Of a stretch of DNA of 64,000 bases, positions 1-10,550 are shown one piece after another (the stretch's first letter is position 1; the number at the start of each line of letters is the position of its first letter). A program made the translations under genes and the position numbers. Location of the stretch: assembly GCA_003024785.1 (NCBI GenBank), contig PUQB01000335.1, positions 37,797-101,796 on the forward strand, in the 5' to 3' direction. Below the pieces are notes generated by a model. It was not told where the DNA came from and ran no database searches. It saw only the letters and a list, made by a program, of their open reading frames with translations. The DNA is from Selaginella tamariscina. Its lineage: Eukaryota; Streptophyta; Lycopodiopsida; Selaginellales; Selaginellaceae.

Positions 1-12
1 CTGTTTGACAAA

Positions 13-814
13 ATGGAAGAGAAAACACTGAAGAAGATACAACAAACCACGTTAGAACACCCCGTGAAGACGGTGCTAACCGAGCGTGCAGAGATGGCGA
101 GGAAGATACTAACGTTCTTGTTCGGGAGCGACGAGTCACGTTTGCGGTACGACATTAAGAATGAAAAAGAGACTGCAGCGCTCTACTGCGGTTTCAAGAG
201 GTTTATGCTCGAAGACCTTGCCGGACACGAGAGCTGCAAAACTCTGGCTACAAATGCTGCTAGGAGAAGGCTTTGCAGCCGAGTTGCATTTCTTATGATT
301 CAGAGAAATAGAGCCTACTCTACTATGGTGGAATGGCTCTTTCCAGTCCAGATTCGCATATCAATACACCCGTAAGTGTGTGCGTGCGTGTGTGTATGAA
401 TGTTTTCTTTCTGATGGATTTGATTACAGGCATCCCAACAAAGGGCCCAAGTATGGGATCAACCTTATTCATCCCTCACTGGTAGTAATGCAGAGGGACT
501 CAAATGAGAAGCTATTTCACACACCAACACCTTGGCATAATGCAGTTTTAGAGATGTCTAATGGGAAGTTTGTGCTTCTCCCTTGTGCAACAATTCTGAA
601 TGGATTTGTAGTCAACGGTGAAGCCGTGGTCAAAGTTGAGCTTTCATATTATCCGGATGGAAGACCTAGTCACTTCAAGGAAGTTCAAAAACCCCAAGTC
701 AACTGGAATTGGCAAACATCGTGCTTGCCTGCTTTTAATAAGTTGATAAAATGTATAAGTCAACTCATAGTTGACTGGAATAATGCTAATATTGTTTTCA
801 TGTACAATGTTTAA
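13..814 (+). CDS. unrecognised two-exon gene, about 247 aa
   Basis: Exon 1 runs 13-371 and exon 2 runs 430-814. The intron is 372-429, with donor GTAAGT and acceptor GATTACAG. Joining the exons keeps the frame across a proline codon. The donor is followed at once by a TG-rich tract (gtgtgtgcgtgcgtgtgtg). The N-terminal half is basic and helical-looking, with Lys/Glu/Arg-rich residues 1-60, then a Cys-containing stretch near residues 55-95. The C-terminal half contains the motif KGPKYGINLIHPSL and several aromatic residues (WHNAV, VNWNWQTS). There is no signal peptide or membrane segment. I do not recognise a family. The frame is clean throughout, so it may be functional, but the true start could lie left of the window. 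No paralogue was noticed elsewhere in the window. Confidence 0.55.
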
Positions 815-1900
815 AATTTATTACACATTAATTAAAATATTAATATACTCTCTCATTTTTCATAAAGTTTTCAAATATATCTTTTTATTTATAAATTATG
901 TACATTAAATAAATTTTATATACGTTTGTGGTGCATAATCACAATGAAACATATTTAAACAGAAAAATGTAAAGATTCTTGAGAATATACAAATATATTT
1001 ATGAAATCATTGAATTATAAGTTTCTAAATAACAATAAATTTGTTACCATAACAAATACTATTGTTAAACCCTGATTATGGACCTATTAAGTCTAGTTTG
1101 GGTCAAACTCCAAACTATGTAGATTAAGCAAAATTATGAATATATACTAATACTAATCTTATAATTATTTTGACTTATGTAATCTTAAATTTAGAAAGAG
1201 TGCATCCTTATACTTTTAAACTATATGTTATATAGTTTAATTTAAAATATTATATTAAATATATTACATTTAATTAAAATCGCATTATTAAATTTTTAAT
1301 TAAATTTACAAATTATAAATTAGAGTATTTTAGTTTTAATTTTAAAATTACAAGTGTAAATCCCACTATTAATTTAAATATTAAAAATTAAACTTATTGT
1401 ATATTATGTTATTATTTTAGAACGTTGCACTCTTAATTTGTTTTTGGGCCAATATTTTATGGATTGATTTTTCAAGAAAAAATTAAATTTCAAAATTCAA
1501 AAATTAGGCCTTGTACTTGGAAATTCGCCTGTAATTTCCTATATATATATATATATATATATATTTATTTATTTAATTTTAGAGCCGTACACATGGACTA
1601 TATGTACGTAAAGCTTGTTCTAACTAATCAATATCATTTTATAAGAAAAAAAAAGTCTAGTTCATACATGTGCATGTATCAATTTTAACCATTTGTTTGA
1701 GACCAAAAATTCATAATATATTACAATTATGGTAAAGAATTAAGTGATATATATTTATATATATATAATTACAAGCCCAATCTTGGAATAGCTTAAAAAT
1801 GAAGCCTTTTCTTAATCAACCTTGATATTTACTTAACTAGGTAAATAGGTTGGTGGTATTGCAATAAGTTGGTGGTGATGAAAATATATATGAGCAGTTA
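815..1900. other. AT-rich intergenic DNA with an (AT)n tract
   Basis: No convincing coding sequence is visible. The stretch is strongly AT-rich and contains a perfect (AT)n microsatellite at about 1540-1564 followed by TTTATTTATTT. Short open frames here are low-complexity. Confidence 0.7.
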
Positions 1901-2699
1901 CTCTACCACCACTAATCTAGTGTTTTCAATGAAAGTTTATTTACTTTAGAATTGCAACATGGTATCGAAGCCACAATAGCAAGCAAGCGGTAGACTCAAG
2001 CATTCAAGGTAACGGCGACTTAATCAAATCTATGCATGACTTCTTCTAGTGTGATTGTGACAATTGAAAAGTATGTGTATTTAACCTTAAAGATACATAC
2101 AAGGTTAACAAATCCTCCTTATATACAAAGAGGCTATGTTAAATGAAAGTCGCAATCAAACCCTTTACTTTCCAAGGCAAAGACTTTTGCATTGTGGAAG
2201 TGTCTCATGGAGGCATGGTTGTTGTACCATGGGGTGCATGGGATCATCAGTGGCAAGGATGTTGAGCTAGTGATCGGGGCATGGTGGAGTCGATGAAGTT
2301 GCATCGAGAGTGGTAGATTTGAGATGAGCGTGCATGAGGTTGTTTTTGTTGTTTTCTTAGTGCAAGTGTCATGTTTAAGGTGAATATGAGTGAGGGTGCA
2401 CAAAAGTTGTGGAGGTTGATGCACCTCTACACCAAGCTAGCAAACTATAAGTATGAAGAAGGTGTTGACATGAAGTGCATATTAGTAGGTTGACAAAGTA
2501 CTACATGGATCTAGCAACTCATGATTCCAAACATGCAATGCCAGAAACAATGCAGAAACTACAGTTGTACAAGTCACTATTAATGAGTTGAGGGTTTAAT
2601 GTTGAAAGAATGCTTCTTCAAGTTTTGAGGAAGATTCCCTTCTCTTAATCAACTAGGCAATCTGTTAAAGGTAAAAAATATTAGGAGCATAGGACATCC

Positions 2700-2995
2700 T
2701 ACTGTGGAGAGAATAAGGGTAGAAAGGTCCGTAGTAAGCATGGAAGGAAAGGTTGAAAATCCTTACCGAGAGGAAAAGGTGCGTAAGGAAAAGAAAAGAA
2801 AGGCTATGAAGTACCGAGAGGAAAAGGAAAAGGTGCATAAGGAAAAGGAAAGAAAGGCTGTGAAGTATCGAGAGGAAAAGGTATAAGAAAAGGAAGGAAA
2901 GGCTGTGAAGAAGGAAAATCCTTACGAGAGGAAAAAAAAGGTGAAGGAAAAGGAAAAAGTAAAGGATGACGTGGCGAGAGGAAGGGTAGTTAAGG
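2700..2995 (+). repeat. purine-rich tandem repeat encoding Lys/Glu/Arg-rich peptide
   Basis: An imperfect tandem repeat of roughly 45-55 bp is almost entirely A and G. Units contain aaggaaaagaaaagaaaggc and taccgagaggaaaagg. One frame (2704-2886) encodes repeated KYREEK / HKEKERK motifs and would be a charged helix. It lies inside the decayed copia element and is more likely a repeat expansion than a gene. Confidence 0.6.
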
Positions 2996-3049
2996 AGTAA
3001 TTAGGGCAAGGGAGAAGGGGTCTCCAGAAGGGTCTTCACAGGAAGTTCT

Positions 3050-3240
3050 AACAGGAGAAGGGGTCTCCATTTGAAGTTCTAGCAGGAATAAAGGTTCTCT
3101 ACACTTTGTCTTTTGTATTCATGTTAGTAATGAAAGGTGCATATTATAAGATCTTGTGTGTATAAATGTGTACTCCAATGAATGGATCTAACAAGGCAAT
3201 AGCCAAAATCCGTTCTTGCCCTTGACTTCGGAGACCAGTC
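3050..3240 (+). repeat. LTR-like segment with an inverted relative at about 21.55-21.75 kb
   Basis: The stretch containing TTGTATTCATG, GCATATTATAAGAT and CCAAAATCCGTTCTTGCC matches the reverse complement of about 21,550-21,750, which has the same three blocks in the same order. Two copies in opposite orientation suggest a shared retroelement terminal or untranslated sequence. The exact element ends are not visible. Confidence 0.45.
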
Positions 3241-3783
3241 ATTGTGACTTTGAGAGAAGGAGTTTTAATATATGTAAATGTGGAAAGTTGAAGGAAAGAA
3301 AGTGTGTAGCCTTTCTTAAAGGTTAGGAGAAAGGAAACTGGTTAAACAGGAAAAGGTGGGATTTCCGGTTTTCTTGTTTAACACAATCCTTTGTCAAGAA
3401 CGTGGAGGACATGAACCTTAACAAGCCATGCTTATTCATAGTACTATTTTGGGAGGTGGATGTGGAAGACAATGTGGAATGCAACGTGGTTGTGCTCTGT
3501 AATTGTCAAGCCATGATTCAGGAACAAGGAAGTGAGTAAGATTTCGAGAATAAAGAAGTTTGACTAAGAAGCAGGACAAGGAACAGGACAGGAACTAGGA
3601 ACCAGAAACAAACAAGAATAGGAGGTAAGGAGCAAGACAAGACAAGATTGATCGTAAAAAGACTAGTGTTGATAGTAACTAATTGTACAACAATTAGGTT
3701 GGAGCTTTTATACTCACAACTCCAAGCTAATCTAGTCATGAGTCTAATCTGGTCATGAGCTAAAAATAATGATCCTTATCTTT

Positions 3784-3925
3784 AAGCATATCCTGTAGGA
3801 ATATCCTGTAAGTATATCCTGCAGGCATATCCTATAGATATATCCTATAGGCATATCCTGTAAGTATATCCTGCAGGCATATCTTGTAGGTATATCCTAT
3901 AGGCATATCTTGTATCCTGCATTCT
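3784..3925. repeat. 12-bp minisatellite, about 11 units
   Basis: A tandem array of a 12-bp unit, consensus ATATCCTGTAGG with variants (GTAAGT, GCAGGC, ATAGGC), repeats about eleven times. It ends in ATCTTGTATCCTGCATTC. No coding frame is supported. Confidence 0.85.
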
Positions 3926-4039
3926 GTATCGGGCCGTGACAGTAATGTGGTGGCGTTGCAATTGGGATGTAGACAATGGAGAACACATTAGAAATGGAGG
4001 AGCTAAAGAGCAAGGTCGAGGAAAGCAGATTGATCATGA

Positions 4040-4445
4040 TTAGTGTAAGCATTGCTGGATGCATGGACATTGGTCACACAACTATCCACAACTCATGGGA
4101 AATGCGAACTTAGAAGAAGAGCATATAGAGTATGTAGAACAAGGAAAGGTTGAAGAAGAAAGTTTTAATGTTAAGAATTTTAATCATGGACGCACTTGGG
4201 TCCTTAATTCTAGTTATACTAATCTTATTATGATGAATGCAAGTTTGCTTGAGGAGTATGTGAGAGTTTTAAAGCCCAAGGGAGTGATCTTTAGTGATAA
4301 CACTTGCATTGAAGTCCAAGGTTGTAGAACATCTATATTCACATTAGAGAATGGGCAACAACTTTCTTTCATGGGTGCCAAATTTTTAGAATTTCAATTT
4401 AAATTGTTTGGGCAAGAGCCAAGAATAAAATATGAATTGGAATAG
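4040..4445 (+). pseudogene. copia gag zinc-knuckle plus aspartic-protease-like fragment
   Basis: An open frame covers 4059-4445 (128 codons). Upstream of its first ATG the same frame gives the zinc-knuckle remnant CKHCWMHGHWSHNY. The segment HGRTWVLNSSYTNLIMM aligns in my reading with the copia protease start WxLDSGxTxHM. The catalytic Asp and Gly of DSG are replaced (NSS), so the protease should be inactive. The following part, DNTCIEVQGCRTSIF, fits the conserved copia segment after the active site. The frame stops at 4445 before any integrase domain. This is a decayed fragment of the surrounding element, not a host gene. Confidence 0.55.
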
Positions 4446-4985
4446 CAAATTTTATATATAAACGAAAAAGTAAAAAAATAATAAAAAAGTAATCGAGAAT
4501 AACTCACACCTTATGTTAAATCAGAATGCTTTGATTCTTATCCTTAAGGAGCTTGGGCCGACAATGATAATGCTTGCATAGTGCTTATTGTGTAAGCTTA
4601 TTATGCAATGAATATCCTTAAAATATCTTAATGCATACTTTTAAGACATATTTTAGTATCAACATCAATATTCTAATTATTTATGAAAATTCAAATAACT
4701 AATTTCAAATGCATTATACGAACCTTCAACTCTATTGTCATTAAAGCGACATATTTGAAAGTTATACATCTATTCATTTAATATATGTTGCAATATTAAT
4801 AAAACAATGACCATTACATGTGAGTGTGAAGGAGGAGGATTGCAAATAATGAATCAACTTTTGATGTTGATACAAATTAATTGTTCTAAAAGCTCCTCCA
4901 CAACCACATAAAAAAAGTTAAGAAAATGAAATGAATGACAAAAAGCGAAAAGAAAAATAATCAACAAGAAGAATCTCTATGGAGA
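4446..4985. other. AT-rich spacer with an inverted fragment of the Fic2 upstream region
   Basis: Mostly featureless AT-rich DNA. The last part (about 4905-4985) is the reverse complement of about 33,875-33,960, the sequence between the Harbinger insertion and the Fic2-B promoter module. It runs directly into a PRTA fragment in the same inverted sense. Confidence 0.55.
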
Positions 4986-4989
4986 ATCT

Positions 4990-5095
4990 CTACGGTGGGT
5001 GTGGAAGGAGTCCAAAATCTATATACATCATACGTTAGTATTACTTCTTCATACACACATCCACGCACACTCACACACACGCATGCACATGTTAG
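4990..5095 (-). pseudogene. PRTA fragment (exon 2 start plus intron 1 end)
   Basis: The stretch GGTGGGTGTGGAAGGAGTCC, followed by a TATATACATCATACG tract and a CA-rich microsatellite, is the reverse complement of the PRTA exon-2 start and the TG-rich end of intron 1 seen in the other copies. Exons 1 and 3 are absent, so this is debris of a further PRTA copy. Confidence 0.6.
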
Positions 5096-5099
5096 TGGG

Positions 5100-5640
5100 T
5101 TTATTATTTAATAACATGACATAAATTAGGCTTATGCTGGTGGGGAAGAAGGAACCAAAACTCTCTAAGTATATAACATGCTTGCCACTCTATTTAATAT
5201 ATATGATGAAGGCCGCCTTATGTTTTCATGTTTATGTAAGTGGATTAGCACAAAATGCCATTCCCAATTACTAAACTTGTTAAGTTTAACCTAACCGAAA
5301 CCCTACCTCAAAGTTAAGATGTGAAAATTAGTCAACCCTAAGGGTGGTTTTATTAAAGTTTAAACCCAAAAGCTTGACATGTGGCAACATATGATTACCA
5401 AGTGGTTATCAGTGTGAATAATGTTAAAGTCTAGCTCAAATGCCCAAGTAGGCATAAGACATAAGGTTTTACCTTAAGTCCCCTATCTTTTGAACTTTAA
5501 AGGATAACTTTAGTAAACTTTAAGATCCTGTTCTAGAAAATCTAAACCTCATTAAGGAGACATGTGCTTTACACATGCCCCACAGATGTAGCTAAGGCAT
5601 CATCACTTACCCTTTGAGAAACTATGTTAAAAGTAATACA
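5100..5640 (-). repeat. dispersed repeat R, partial inverted copy
   Basis: In reverse complement this contains blocks also found near 44.35-44.5 kb, 52.2-52.6 kb and 60.0-60.4 kb. These include GTAAGTGATGATGCCTTAG, a GGGCATGTGTAAAGCACA block and a segment around CATAAGCCTAATTTATG. No open frame of interest was seen. See the copies at 42.2 and 57.9 kb for the fuller form. Confidence 0.6.
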
Positions 5641-6424
5641 ACTTTTAAAAATGAGCTTATTTATAATATTCAATCTCCATCAGAATAACATAATGAGTAA
5701 GAAGAACATACAATCCAAGTGGACCTTGATTATCATCAAGAACCAATTTAAAATGTTGAGCCAACCTAAAAGTATCATTTAAAGTTGCAGCATAAAAAGC
5801 ATGAATGAACCTAATAAAATCAAGTTACATGATTAACCATAACATATCGAATTTTGATATTTTAAGATATGCTCATTAAACAAGATTATCAAACTTGATA
5901 TTTAGTACATAACAGACTCATCATGTTTGTAAAATTATATGTAATTGTTGAAAAACATCATTAAATACTCAATCTTATCAAATGTTTTTTTAAGATAATA
6001 AGTCAAACATGTACTGTTCTATTAAATCTTTAAGGCTAGTCCACTATATCATTTGAGAGTTATCCCTTTTAAACATGTAGGAAATTCCTAAAATGCACAT
6101 TACACTAACAATGATAACATATAAATGATTTGACCAATGATAAACATATTTTCTTGGATCATTGTCAAAAAATTTGTAGATAAACTCTCATATGTATAGA
6201 GTCGTAAGGCAAAGCAAAATATGTGGATGTAAAGGAGATAACCCACTGTGAACGAATTGATTTAAAAACTTGTTTGTACATCAACAATGGTTGCAAGGAC
6301 ACGAAAAGTTACCTCCATATACAATGCCATGAGAAAAAACAACTAAAACAAAGAAAGAAATAATCGAAAGAAAATGATATATATACCCAATGATATGAAG
6401 ATACATATATATGTATTTGGAAGG

Positions 6425-6835
6425 AATAGTTGGCATGTGGCAGTATGCAACACATGGCATAGCCGGGTCACCACCCATTTGTCATTATGCATGTGTATAT
6501 AATACATGTAGTATCACACAATGTCATGCATACTATATACTACTTTACGATGTGTTTCAGGCCACATGGAAAATGTGTTACCTTGACGTGGTACACCAAA
6601 CAACTAGGTTTATCTTACATGGGAAATCGAATGGTGAAGGTCTATAAGCACATTTACACGTGGACAAGTGCTTATTCAAGGCAACATTTTCATTTATGCA
6701 TAGCAATGGAGGCGAGATAAGATGATGTCGATGTCTGTTAATGAAATGGATCGAATTAAGAGATTTTAGCTAAAAGAAGGTTAGTTGGAGTACTATTTGT
6801 ATATCACTATTGTTGCAACTCAGATGCAATTTTTG
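6425..6835 (+). promoter_or_regulatory. promoter-like module P1 (decayed Fic1 copy)
   Basis: First of six related modules in the window. It carries a degenerate G-box (GGCATGTGGC), the block CAGGCCACATGGAAAATGTG, and the shared leader motif AACATTTTCATTT at about 6683. A good TATA box is not obvious: the corresponding site reads TTATTCAAGG. The leader continues into a degenerate exon with ATG at about 6731 that stops after about 11 codons. Splice-donor context GCAACTCAG follows near 6830. It leads to the decayed Fic1 5' end at about 8.4 kb. Confidence 0.5.
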
Positions 6836-6899
6836 CTATGTATTTTCTTTGATTTTTCCGATTATTATGAGGATTTGATTAATTCTACATTTGAGTTAT

Positions 6900-8390
6900 G
6901 TTATTTCTGGTTTTTTTTTGCGATCTTGACTTATTAGGGTTCATCTATTATTTCTTTCTTAAACTCACTTTTCACTAGTGGGTGGTTAATTTGTCTTAAC
7001 CAATTAAATTAAAAAAATCATTTATTCTATCATATATTTATTCACATATTAATTATTTATGATTTATAATTTACATAACATCTATGTGGCACTTACACGA
7101 TTTTTTTAGTAGTAGCCAAATAACTAGGCAATTTTACCTAGTTGTATCATAAATTATTAATGTGTACCAAGATTAATTAATTAGGTATTTTTTTCTAAGA
7201 ATAATTTACAAAAATAGGTGAAAAGTGGAGAAATAATGGAAGATCTGAAACATATAAATAAAAAGCGAGTGGAAGATTCAAATGTCAACTATTTACATGT
7301 AAGATATATATATACACACACATTTGATAAACTTAATTATTTATTTTGCAAAAAGAACATTAACAAAGTCATTAATATAAATAATATACATGGTCTTTGG
7401 AAGGTCTCTTGTCTATAACACACACATATATGTGTATGTGTGTGTGTTTCTCTTTATATATATATATGTTGTTTCATTCAGATCTAGCATGTATTTAAAT
7501 AAATTAATAAAAACACACAATACTATATTTAAATTTAAATATATACATATACATGTATAACATTAGTTTACATATGTACACAAATTTACATATTTATATA
7601 TATAGAGAGAGAAAGAGATTTCCTTATATGTATAATTAATAAATAATTAAAATAAACAACTTTTATGTGTAAATAGACATACATATATATGTACATGAGT
7701 ATATAATTATATATGTATATATTATTATATATACATATAATATATTATACATAGAGTATGTAACAACTAAAAAGTCTCTCTACACATTCACATGGTTGTG
7801 TAATATATATGTATGTATATATACTACATTGCCTATATAATATATATAAATATATATATATAAAGAGAAAGAGACACTAGTAAATTATAGCCAATGACTT
7901 CACATCAGAAAATAACAATAAAAACACTTTAACATATAATTTTAATTAAAGATATTGAGTAGGTGCCCTTGGTTGCATAACATATATTTATAACATATAT
8001 CTTCAAAATCCCTTCAGTAACCGGATAAATCAAAATTGTGCATTAGTAATTTATGTTTTAATTTAATTAATCACTCAAATAGAAAATCAGTGGTAGTTAT
8101 TATTAGCATTTTTTTGGTTAACCAAGGGCAAATAACTGAAAAGTGGGTCTTTGTTAATTATTATCTACGTGGCACATCAAACTGCCACGTTCAGGATACG
8201 TGGCTATTCACTTTGACACGTGAACAGCTCATTTTGTTCCGTGATTCCTGGGTTTTTTTTTATGTGAACTTATCCCGCTTTCTTTGTTTATTTCTCGCGA
8301 TTAGTTAACTTGTTTCTATATAAGAGAAGAATACGATTTTCTAGATGTTACATATTGTTAACAGAGATTACTAAACCAAAGCTTTTTGCA
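6900..8390. other. AT-rich intron-like stretch with TA microsatellites
   Basis: By analogy with the other copies this lies in the leader intron of the decayed Fic1 copy. It is rich in TATA and TATG microsatellites (7300-7870), with short acgtggc boxes near 8165-8215. A frame at 8036-8308 is open and has an inverted counterpart near 36.5-36.7 kb, but it looks like chance openness in conserved non-coding DNA. Confidence 0.5.
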
Positions 8391-8640
8391 GGTATGTACG
8401 GTAGGTGGGAGCAGCCATGGGCGTCAGTTTCTCCTCCATCGTAATGATTTCTACACAACACAGATATTAATATTCTACGTTACAGGTTCGTTGACATCTC
8501 TGTTCTTTTTAACCTAAATTAACTTAAAAGAATGTTGTTCACTGTCAGGTTTAAGAAGCGTGAAGATGTGGGCTTGGTCATGAACTACATTGATGGAGGA
8601 GGAGAAAATCAAGTGTGAGAGAGAATAAACATTCTTTTAA
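8390..8640 (+). pseudogene. Fic1 5' end remnant without the Fic domain
   Basis: After an acceptor TTTTTGCAG the sequence GTATGTACGGTAGGTGGGAG matches the second exon of Fic1. A block before GTTCGTTGACATCTCT and a 47-bp putative intron ending in CTGTCAG follow. Then comes the exon related to the Fic1-A segment EDVALVMNYIDG. Homology ends after AAAATCAAGTGTGAGAG near 8620, so the Fic core and catalytic motif are absent. Indels (GCGTGAAGATGTG instead of GCGTTGAAGATGTG) break the frame. Confidence 0.6.
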
Positions 8641-8702
8641 ACCTAATTAAATTACTGAATTATTTATACAGATGAAAACTCAAAATTCCGGTTGTATTAA
8701 TT

Positions 8703-9437
8703 TCATTGCAACTCAAACATGAAGTACAAAAGAGCAAAGAGCACATAAAACATAATCCCCTTTACCGACACTTTATAACCAGTTGACGACTGAGACGGAC
8801 TTGGCAACAGAGACGGAGACGGTACAACAGTCTGGGGAACGGGAACGGGAGCAGGAGCAGGAGCAGGAGTAGGGGCAGGGGCAGGGGCACCCTTCGGCTG
8901 GTGTGGTGGACCAAATGGACGTGGATGTGGTACTAAATTAAATATATGTCAGAATTTGATCTCACTTATAACAAGAAATTCAATACCTTGTTTTGGTGGA
9001 ACATGGGGGAGTCATTGTTTGGATCCGGTGGGTGTGGAAGGAGTCCAAAATCTATATACATCATATGTCAGTAGTACTTCTTCATACACACATCCACGCA
9101 CACTCACTCACTCAAACACACACTCGCTGACACACACGCATGCACAAAAGAATAACTTACTATCAAGGATTTCCGGAATCCCACACAACCATGCAGTAAT
9201 TTGGCCTGGAATAGCAAGAAATGGAGGGAACTGATTGTCACACAGTTCTTTGAGACCAACCATGTTGGTGCCATATTTTAAATAATTTGAACAGTTTTTC
9301 CTTAAGTCGGGAGCGCACCACGGAGGCGGATTTGCAAGTTTAGAAATAATATTTGAATCACATATGCTATTCCATGTAGACTCCGGTATTTTGTTGATGT
9401 TTGCACATATTGAATCTGGTGTCACTTTCTTATCCAT
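8703..9437 (-). pseudogene. PRTA copy 1, exon 1 intact but exon 2 frameshifted
   Basis: Three exons are recognisable: 9437-9161, 9051-8987 and about 8932-8703. Exon 1 is fully open and encodes the conserved Cys-containing domain, starting MDKKVTPDSICANINKIP. Intron 1 has donor GTAAGT followed by a TG-rich tract. Exon 2 is 65 nt against 66 nt in the open copy at 35.3 kb; a C run is one base shorter, so the frame shifts. The acceptor before exon 3 reads ATTTAG directly followed by TACCACATCC, missing the GGTG seen elsewhere. Exon 3 keeps the Pro/Ala repeat and the hydrophobic tail. Part of the left arm of the inverted duplication. Confidence 0.7.
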
Positions 9438-9779
9438 CCTTAATTCCTTGTGATATGTAAATAATTCCTGTGTGATATCTATTTATATTGAGGAGATGTT
9501 GCCATATATGTGTCATATGTACTTTCAATAATTATACAAAGGGCAAAAGGTTTAAAAAGTTTACAAAATATTTATAAACTAATAAGTTAATTAGGTTATA
9601 ATTATTAATGTAATAAACATATTTGGAGTATTTTTTAAAAAGGAAAACTCCAAGGTTTTAGGTTTGCCTAGGGTTTCTTTAAAAGATACTTACTAACTCC
9701 TAGTGCATTGAACAAGTCTATTTCTGGTTACATTTAGGCTCATCATATATCGAATCCCACAATAAAAAATAAAGTTATA

Positions 9780-10550
9780 ATATTTATAGTGCGTGTCAAA
9801 GTAGTTTGGTCTTGATTACAAAGTAAATTTATCATGTGATGTTTTAAGTTAATACTAAACCTGATCTGAGGAGCGTACACGCATTGCCAAGAACACAAGG
9901 GTTTGTTTAAAGCTAGAGTATGTTTGTAGGGATGCCACCCGGTTCCATGTTTTCCAGGATGTAATATGCTCTTGTGGAGATTTTCTGCGAGATAAATGGA
10001 TTAGTATAACAATTTTGAAGTTCATAAGTTTCATGCCACGTGGCAAATGTACGTGCTACATCACACGGCTTATGTGGTAACGGTGAAGGCCTATAAAAAG
10101 GAATTTAGGGTAACATTTTCATTTGCGCAGCGATGGAGCGACCTACACTCAGCGGCCTTTGTGGATGACGACTTCGATGTGTACCGATGAAATGATAAAT
10201 CGAATCAGGAGATTTCTAGCTAGAAGGAGGTCGCTCGAGTGCTATTTCGTGTATTGCTGTTGCAACTCAGGTGCCTGATTTTCTTGTGATTTCCGTGATG
10301 ATTTTGGGTTCTGCGATTTGTGAGTTTTCTTATGATCTTCGTGATGATTCTGCATTCGATTTGTGGGTTTTCTTATGATCTTCGTGATGATTCTTGGGTT
10401 TTTTTTCTTTATTGTTTATGTGTGTGATCTTGTATATGTTCCCACTTATTGCAATCCCGCATCGTCTGTGCGATTTCTTATTTCGTCATTGTATTTGTTT
10501 TTTTCTTTTCTTTGTTTATTCTCTCGCGATTAATTAGCTTGTTTTTATAT
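9780..10550 (+). repeat. direct duplicate of about 23,220-24,240 (promoter module segment)
   Basis: Sequence from the block TTGATTACAAAGTAAATTTATC onward is shared with 23,240 onward. It includes AATATGCTCTTGTGGAGATT, GCCACGTGGCAAATG, the leader, exon 1 and the start of the intron (repeated TTTTCTTATGATCTTCGTG-type segments). It shows that the two Fic cassettes also match on their left side. Confidence 0.65.
10035..10135 (+). promoter_or_regulatory. Fic1-A promoter module P2: palindromic G-box and TATA box
   Basis: The perfect palindrome GCCACGTGGC lies at 10035-10044. G-box/ABRE-type CACGTG sites bind bZIP or bHLH factors in plants. A TATA box, TATAAAAAG, is at 10092-10100. The shared leader motif AACATTTTCATTTG follows from 10112. 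An upstream ATG at 10133 opens an 11-codon frame that ends before the main ATG. Best-formed of the six modules. Confidence 0.6.

Larger units (their letters stand above)
1900..4445 (+). mobile_element. decayed Ty1/copia-type LTR retrotransposon (partial)
   Basis: A primer-binding-site-like sequence, TGGTATCGAAGCCA at 1960-1973, resembles the initiator-Met tRNA complement used by plant LTR elements. Downstream are broken gag-like pieces: around 2175-2310 one frame reads ALWKCLMEAWLLYHG, and around 2410-2480 a frame resembles copia gag (LYTKLANYKYEEGVDMK). Around 4045-4085 lies a degenerate zinc knuckle, CKHC followed by GHWSHNY, where the last Cys has become Tyr. From about 4180 comes a copia-protease-like region (next entry). 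Integrase, reverse transcriptase and RNase H are missing and frames are broken throughout. Only the start of the internal region survives, so it cannot move by itself. The LTR boundaries cannot be fixed by eye. Confidence 0.6.
5640..9565. repeat. left arm of a large inverted duplication
   Basis: This segment corresponds in reverse complement to about 35,215-39,050. Order and spacing are kept: an AT-rich end, promoter module, decayed Fic1 5' end, then PRTA with its proximal promoter. A clear tie point is the block around ACGTGGCACATCAAACTGCC at about 8168, seen inverted near 36,690. Divergence is moderate, with indels and microsatellite length changes. Homology stops just upstream of the PRTA promoter, at the AAACCTTTTGCCC block. 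Confidence 0.75.

Noticed and set aside
2134..2424. 96-codon minus-strand frame with His/Thr-rich composition
   Set aside because: It is antisense to the copia gag remnant, has no splice or promoter context, and its composition follows the other strand.
3784..3925. CRISPR-like array
   Set aside because: The 12-bp units are directly adjacent without unique spacers, so it is a minisatellite, in a eukaryotic context.
6411..6720. Two overlapping plus-strand frames in the promoter module, with similar frames on the minus strand at 13.9 and 34.2 kb
   Set aside because: They lie over the shared promoter and leader modules. Frames differ between copies and contain indels not multiples of three, so conservation is at DNA level.
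8036..8308. 90-codon frame with an inverted counterpart at 36,521-36,733
   Set aside because: Similarity follows from the inverted duplication. Only part of the frame stays open in the partner, and it lies in an intron-like region.
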